NCBI GenBank assembly: GCA_030840185.1 | Contig: JAUZFY010000022.1 | Coordinates: 1 to 11,016 of the forward strand | Reading direction: 5' to 3' | Length of the DNA stretch: 11,016 bases | DNA from: Microbacteriaceae bacterium | Lineage (GTDB): Bacteria; Actinomycetota; Actinomycetes; Actinomycetales; Microbacteriaceae | Part shown: positions 8,101-11,016 of the stretch, piece after piece | Layout: each line of letters starts with the position of its first letter | Numbering within the stretch: the stretch's first letter is position 1 | Made by a program: the position numbers and the translations under genes | Notes under the pieces: generated by a model | The model's input: only the letters and a program-made list of their open reading frames with translations | Databases searched by the model: none | What the model was told of the DNA's origin: nothing

Positions 8101-9700
8101 TGCTGTCGAGCGGCGGGTTCGTCACCTGGGCGAACTGTTGGGTGAAGTAGTCGAAGAGCAGGCGAGGCCGCTTGCTCAAGACCGCGATCGGCGTGTCGGA
8201 ACCCATGGCGCCGAGCGGCTCAGCGCCGTTCTCCGCCATCGGCTTGAGAAGGATCCGCACCTCTTCCTCGGTGTACCCGAAGGTGCGTTGGCGCCTGGCG
8301 ACCGAGGCCCGGGTGTGCACGATGTGTTCGCGATCGGGCAGGTCCTTGAGGTTGATCCGGCCGCTCTCGAGCCAGGTCCCCCACGGCTTCGACGCGGCAA
8401 GCTCGGTCTTGATCTCGTCGTCTTCGATGAGGCGGCCGGCCTCGGTGTCGACGAGGAACATCTTGCCCGGGCGCAACCGGCCCTTCCGCACGACGCGGCT
8501 CGGCTCGATGTTCAACACCCCGATCTCGCTTGCGAGCACGACGAGACCGTCGTCGGTGACGAGGTAGCGACCGGGACGCAGTCCGTTGCGGTCGAGGGTC
8601 GCGCCGACGAGGGATCCGTCGGTGAAGTCGAGCGCGGCCGGTCCGTCCCACGGCTCCATGAGCATCGAGTGGTATTCGTAGAAGTCCCGACGGGTCGGGT
8701 CGATGTCGATCTGGTTTTCGTAGGCCTCCGGGACCATCATCATCATGGCGTGCGGCAGGGAGCGACCACCGAGGTTCAGCAGTTCAACGACCTCGTCGAA
8801 GGATGCCGAGTCGCTCGCGCCCGGCGTGACGATCGGGAAGATCGGGGTGAGGTCGCCGAGGAGGTCGGACTCGAGCTGCGACTCGCGGGCGCGCATCCAG
8901 TTTCGGTTGCCCTGGACGGTGTTGATTTCGCCGTTGTGTGCGATCATCCGGAACGGCTGAGCGAGCGGCCAGGACGGGAAGGTGTTGGTCGAGTAGCGCG
9001 AGTGCACGAGCGCGAGCTTCGATGCGAATCGCTCGTCCGAGAGATCCGGGTAGAACGGCTCGAGCTGAAGGGTCGTGACCATTCCCTTGTACACCAGGGT
9101 GCGACTGGACAGCGAGGGGAAATACGCGTTCAGCTCACGCTCCGCCCGCTTGCGGAGGCGGAACGACTGCCGGTCGAGTTCGATGCCGGCCGGCAGTTGA
9201 CCGGCGGCTGTCGTAAGCGAGCTGCGAAGAAAGAGCTGTTCGAAGAACGGCATCGACTCCCTCGCGAGCTGACCGAGCCCGTCGGGGCGAACCGGTACCT
9301 CTCGCCAGCCGAGCACGTCGAGGTGTTCCTCCGCCGCGAGGGCTTCGATACCGGCCTTGATATCGGACCGCTCGTCGATGTCTGCCGGCAGAAACGCCGT
9401 CCCGACGATGTATCGGCCGGCATCGGGCAGATCGAAGCCCACCACGGCGCGGAAGAAGGCATCCGGAATCTGTGTGACGATCCCCGCCCCGTCTCCGGTG
9501 CCGGCGTCGGAGCCGATGGCGCCGCGGTGCTCAAGGTTGCGCAGCGCGTTGAGCGCGGCATCGATGATGTCGTGCCCGGCGGTGCCGCGGAGCGTCGCGA
9601 CCATTGCGAGACCGCACGCGTCTTTTTCGCGGCGCGGGTCATACATTCCAGCCGCGGCTGGCGTGGTGCTGAAGCGAGAGAAAGCTGGCGTGAGCGCCAT
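5117..9700 (-). CDS. gltB: Glutamate synthase (NADPH) large (alpha) subunit
   Basis: Catalytic subunit of GOGAT: it hydrolyses glutamine, channels the ammonia and reductively aminates 2-oxoglutarate to glutamate in the cytoplasm. From the ATG at 9700 it has 1527 residues, normal for the family. A 28-residue propeptide precedes the nucleophile Cys29 ([12 protein letters not shown]), which should be the mature N-terminus of the class II amidotransferase domain; AHNGEINT near 255 belongs to it. A central domain follows. The FMN synthase domain (about 850-1220) has [12 protein letters not shown] near 914, [13 protein letters not shown] and [11 protein letters not shown]. The 3Fe-4S ligands are Cys1132, Cys1138 and Cys1143 ([15 protein letters not shown]). 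The C-terminal glycine-rich helix domain includes [14 protein letters not shown] near 1415. The start is preferred because GAGGA (9711-9715) lies 10 nt upstream; an extension to 9817 adds non-family sequence. The 123-bp gap from lgt shows no clear promoter or terminator. Confidence 0.98.
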   Translation of the reverse strand: MALTPAFSRFSTTPAAAGMYDPRREKDACGLAMVATLRGTAGHDIIDAALNALRNLEHRGAIGSDAGTGDGAGIVTQIPDAFFRAVVGFDLPDAGRYIVGTAFLPADIDERSDIKAGIEALAAEEHLDVLGWREVPVRPDGLGQLARESMPFFEQLFLRSSLTTAAGQLPAGIELDRQSFRLRKRAERELNAYFPSLSSRTLVYKGMVTTLQLEPFYPDLSDERFASKLALVHSRYSTNTFPSWPLAQPFRMIAHNGEINTVQGNRNWMRARESQLESDLLGDLTPIFPIVTPGASDSASFDEVVELLNLGGRSLPHAMMMMVPEAYENQIDIDPTRRDFYEYHSMLMEPWDGPAALDFTDGSLVGATLDRNGLRPGRYLVTDDGLVVLASEIGVLNIEPSRVVRKGRLRPGKMFLVDTEAGRLIEDDEIKTELAASKPWGTWLESGRINLKDLPDREHIVHTRASVARRQRTFGYTEEEVRILLKPMAENGAEPLGAMGSDTPIAVLSKRPRLLFDYFTQQFAQVTNPPLDSIREEVVTSLKLGLGPERNLLDATAEHARQVILDFPVIDNDELAKMQHIAPKSRKNFNATRTIRGLYRVDEGPKAMEQRIAAMCEEVDRAIEGGALFIVLSDRDSNKDLAPVPSLLMLAAVHHHLIRAQNRMKVGIIVEAGDVREVHHVALLIGYGASAVNPYLAMESAEELVRSGMISSVDSERAVKNLIKALGKGVLKIMSKMGISVVGSYAGAQAFEAVGLDQAFVDQYFTGTSSLLGGVGIDVIAAESAARHSSAYPEDGAIVAHERLSIGGEYQWRRDGPPHLFNPDTVFRLQHATRSRRYDIFRDYTRLVDEQAENLMTVRGLFKLRSGVRTPVPIDEVESVASIVTRFSTGAMSYGSISGEAHETLAIAMNSLGAKSNTGEGGEDVARLLDPERRSAIKQVASGRFGVTSMYLTHATDIQIKMAQGAKPGEGGQLPPAKVYPWIARTRNATAGVGLISPPPHHDIYSIEDLKQLIFDLKRANPEARVHVKLVSQSGIGAVAAGVTKALADVVLVSGHDGGTGASPLNSLKHAGTPWELGLAETQQTLMLNGMRGRVVVQVDGQMKTGRDVIVAALLGAEEYGFATAPLVVSGCVLMRVCHLDTCPVGVATQNPELRKRFTGKPEFVVNFFEFLAQEVREYLAELGFRSIAEAIGHAEMLDVNGAIEHWKADGLDLTPILDGPVFTPEEPRSNVTSQDHELEKHFDVELIRQSAGALQNREPVSISLPIRNTERAVGTMLGHEVTKRHGENGLPTGTIDIALRGTAGQSFGAFVPSGITLRLEGDSNDYVGKGLCGGQIVIRPDRGSVFPAERNVIAGNVIGYGATQGSLFIRGIVGERFLVRNSGAIAVVEGVGDHALEYMTGGLAVILGGTGRNLGAGMSGGTAYVYGLKTERVNRESLASGELELLPLGAGDGEIVTDLLERHVAETDSAVAKRMLGDLDSTMAAFVKVLPRDYAAVIATRATAVEEGLDPDGDVVWERIMEVTGG
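5128..5135 (-). promoter_or_regulatory. Strong ribosome binding site deciding the gltD start
   Basis: GGAGGTGA on the minus strand, within the last codons of gltB. Its GGAGG core (5131-5135) ends 6 nt before the GTG at 5124. This near-perfect anti-16S match supports the GTG as the true gltD start, although it overlaps the gltB stop region. Confidence 0.8.
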
Positions 9701-9823
9701 TTTCGAACCGTCCTCACGAAGATACGTAGGGCATGTTGGGACTGCGACGGCCCGGAAAGGATGAAGGCTCGCGGGCTGGATCCGGCTCGCTACCGTTGGC
9801 GCCGTCTTTCGCGGCACCCTCTT

Positions 9824-10855
9824 CTATGACTTCGTGCCGACTCCGCTTGTGACGGGCTTCACGGCGCTGACCCGTGCGGAATCCGATGTGCTGTGGGGGC
9901 CGGCATCGTTGTCGTCCTCGTCGAACTCCGAGTAGGTCTCCACAGAGTCTACCGCAGGCTGCGGCGTCCACTCTCGACCGGGGAGGTACGGGCTCGGCTC
10001 GAGACCGGGGTGACGTCGTCGCTGCACGAAGAAGATGATGAGACCGACGAGGATGGCACCCCACGCCGCCCACACGTTGGTGCGAACGCCGAGGAAGATC
10101 TCGCTCGGGTCGATCCGCACCGATTCCAGGTAGCTGCGGCCCAGTCCGTACCAGATGAGGTACAGGGCGATGACCTTGCCCCACTGCAGCATGAATTTCT
10201 TTTCGAGGAAGAGGATCACGGCGATTCCGATGAGATTCCAGATGATCTCGTAGAGGAAGGTCGGCAGAAACAGTGTTCCGGCCGGCAGACCGACCGGGAA
10301 GGCCGGGTTGGTCTTCTCGATCTGCAGTCCCCACGGCAGGGTCGTCGGAACGCCGAACAGCTCGTGGTTGAACCAGTTGCCGAGGCGTCCGAAGGCCTGA
10401 GCGAGCAGGAGCGCGGGGGCGAGCGCGTCGGCGAAGCTCCAGAAGCGCACGCCGGCGATACGGCAGCCGATCAACGCGCCAACGGCGCCAAGCACGAGGC
10501 CACCGAAGATCGCGAGGCCGCCCTCCCAGATGTAGAGAGTCTTCAGCAGGTCCTTACCGGGGCCGAAGTAGTCGTCGGGGTGGGTGAGGACGTGAAAGAT
10601 CCGGGCGCCGATGATGCCGAGCGGCACCACCCACAGTGCGATGTCGAGCACGACCCCCGGGTCGGCTCCGCGGCGCTTGAGCCTGTACGCGGTGAACACG
10701 GTAGCCGCGACGATTCCGACCAGGATGCAGATCGCGTAGGCGTGGATGTTGATGTTGTACGGGAACCAGGTCAGTCCGATGTCCCGAAACCACTGGCCGA
10801 GATTAAACACCTGCCAGGCGGGATCTGGACTGGGAATGCTCAGGGGAAGAACCAA
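9824..10855 (-). CDS. lgt: Prolipoprotein diacylglyceryl transferase
   Basis: Membrane enzyme that moves diacylglycerol from phosphatidylglycerol onto the lipobox cysteine of prelipoproteins, the first lipoprotein maturation step. It has 343 residues. Seven or so hydrophobic segments are visible, from about 38-56 to 263-277. INIHAYAICILVG (35-47) is the usual first helix; GARIFHVLTHPDDY (83-96) and the Lgt signature GRLGNWFNHELFG (156-168, with Arg157) follow, then YGLGRSYLESVR with Arg240. Where E. coli has a catalytic His in GGMSFHGG, this protein has Phe117 (GGLAIFGG); that His is not conserved in all Gram-positives. The start must be TTG at 10855: an in-frame TAG at 10900 leaves no other start before the conserved N-terminus, and AAAGG (10867-10871) lies 11 nt upstream. 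The last 65 residues are a polar, acidic tail (EFDEDDND), probably disordered. The trpA gene ends 38 bp upstream, so co-transcription is likely. Confidence 0.96.
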   Translation of the reverse strand: MVLPLSIPSPDPAWQVFNLGQWFRDIGLTWFPYNINIHAYAICILVGIVAATVFTAYRLKRRGADPGVVLDIALWVVPLGIIGARIFHVLTHPDDYFGPGKDLLKTLYIWEGGLAIFGGLVLGAVGALIGCRIAGVRFWSFADALAPALLLAQAFGRLGNWFNHELFGVPTTLPWGLQIEKTNPAFPVGLPAGTLFLPTFLYEIIWNLIGIAVILFLEKKFMLQWGKVIALYLIWYGLGRSYLESVRIDPSEIFLGVRTNVWAAWGAILVGLIIFFVQRRRHPGLEPSPYLPGREWTPQPAVDSVETYSEFDEDDNDAGPHSTSDSARVSAVKPVTSGVGTKS

Positions 10856-10893
10856 GGGCCTGGTTGCCTTTCGTGGTGAAACGAGCGGAAGAA

Positions 10894-11016
10894 CTAGCTA
10901 AGCGTACAGCCCGACGCCAGCACCTTCGCCGCCGCCGCGACCGCTGGTACCCCGCCGTCGGCGAGGGCCTTGACGAGGGACGAACCGACGATCGCGCCGT
11001 CCGCGTAGCCGAGCAC
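10894..11016 (-). CDS. trpA: Tryptophan synthase alpha chain, C-terminal fragment
   Basis: The last 40 codons of a minus-strand gene entering from the right edge, ending at TAG (10894-10896). The translation begins VLGYADGAIVGSSLVKALAD, matching the end of the TrpA barrel, where the Gly-Ser of IVGS contacts the phosphate of indole-3-glycerol phosphate; the final helix and a short tail ASGCTLS follow. TrpA cleaves indole-glycerol phosphate to indole and glyceraldehyde 3-phosphate in complex with TrpB. The gene is only truncated by the window. A following lgt is the common actinobacterial arrangement, which supports the call despite the short fragment. Confidence 0.9.
   Translation of the reverse strand: MLGYADGAIVGSSLVKALADGGVPAVAAAAKVLASGCTLS

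Noticed and set aside
9701..9760. Possible gltB promoter (TCGCAG, 17 bp, TATCTT)
   Set aside because: The -35 matches consensus at only about 2 of 6 bases; not better than chance in this sequence.
9771..9790. Near-palindrome centred on GGATCC in the lgt-gltB gap, possible terminator
   Set aside because: The minus-strand RNA stem has A-C mismatches and no U-tract follows, so it is unlikely to end lgt transcription.
5309..9829. Open frame of 1506 codons on the plus strand opposite gltB
   Set aside because: It is in exact codon register with gltB, so it stays open simply because gltB avoids TTA, CTA and TCA codons, all rare at high GC. Its translation is Arg/Asp/Glu/Val-rich with no recognisable domain.
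9893..10879. Long plus-strand frame opposite lgt (328 codons)
   Set aside because: In codon register with lgt; a low-complexity Asp/Glu/Arg/Val product is typical of antisense shadows.

Overview
The window is high-GC bacterial chromosome of actinobacterial type, most likely Microbacteriaceae. That placement rests on the GC content, the protein sequences and the gene order trpA-lgt-gltB-gltD-pyk. It is an inference from memory of related genomes, not a database match.

Layout, left to right. Positions 1-1040 hold the N-terminal two thirds of a 14-helix drug-efflux-type MFS transporter on the minus strand, cut by the window edge. It diverges from a TetR-family regulator (1140-1787, plus) across a 99-bp region with imperfect palindromes, the usual arrangement of a repressor and its pump. 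Next comes a 363-bp non-coding gap (1788-2150) between the convergent tetR and pyk genes. It is packed with repeats: a long inverted repeat, three tandem 16-bp palindromic units, a 27-bp direct repeat and a strong intrinsic terminator for pyk. From 2151 to the right edge every gene is on the minus strand, so transcription runs trpA (3' end only, 10894-11016), lgt (9824-10855), gltB (5117-9700), gltD (3670-5124), pyk (2151-3596).

The right-hand genes are housekeeping. TrpA makes indole for tryptophan synthesis. Lgt attaches diacylglycerol to prelipoproteins. GltB and GltD form NADPH-dependent glutamate synthase, with overlapping reading frames that suggest coupled translation. Pyk makes pyruvate and ATP and carries the residue pattern of a K+-independent pyruvate kinase. 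All catalytic and cofactor motifs I checked are intact.

I found no RNA genes, CRISPR arrays, insertion sequences or phage genes, and no convincing new biological system. The parts most worth a second look are the repeat-dense gap at 1861-2104, a 19-bp near-palindrome in front of pyk, and the candidate operators between the pump and its regulator.
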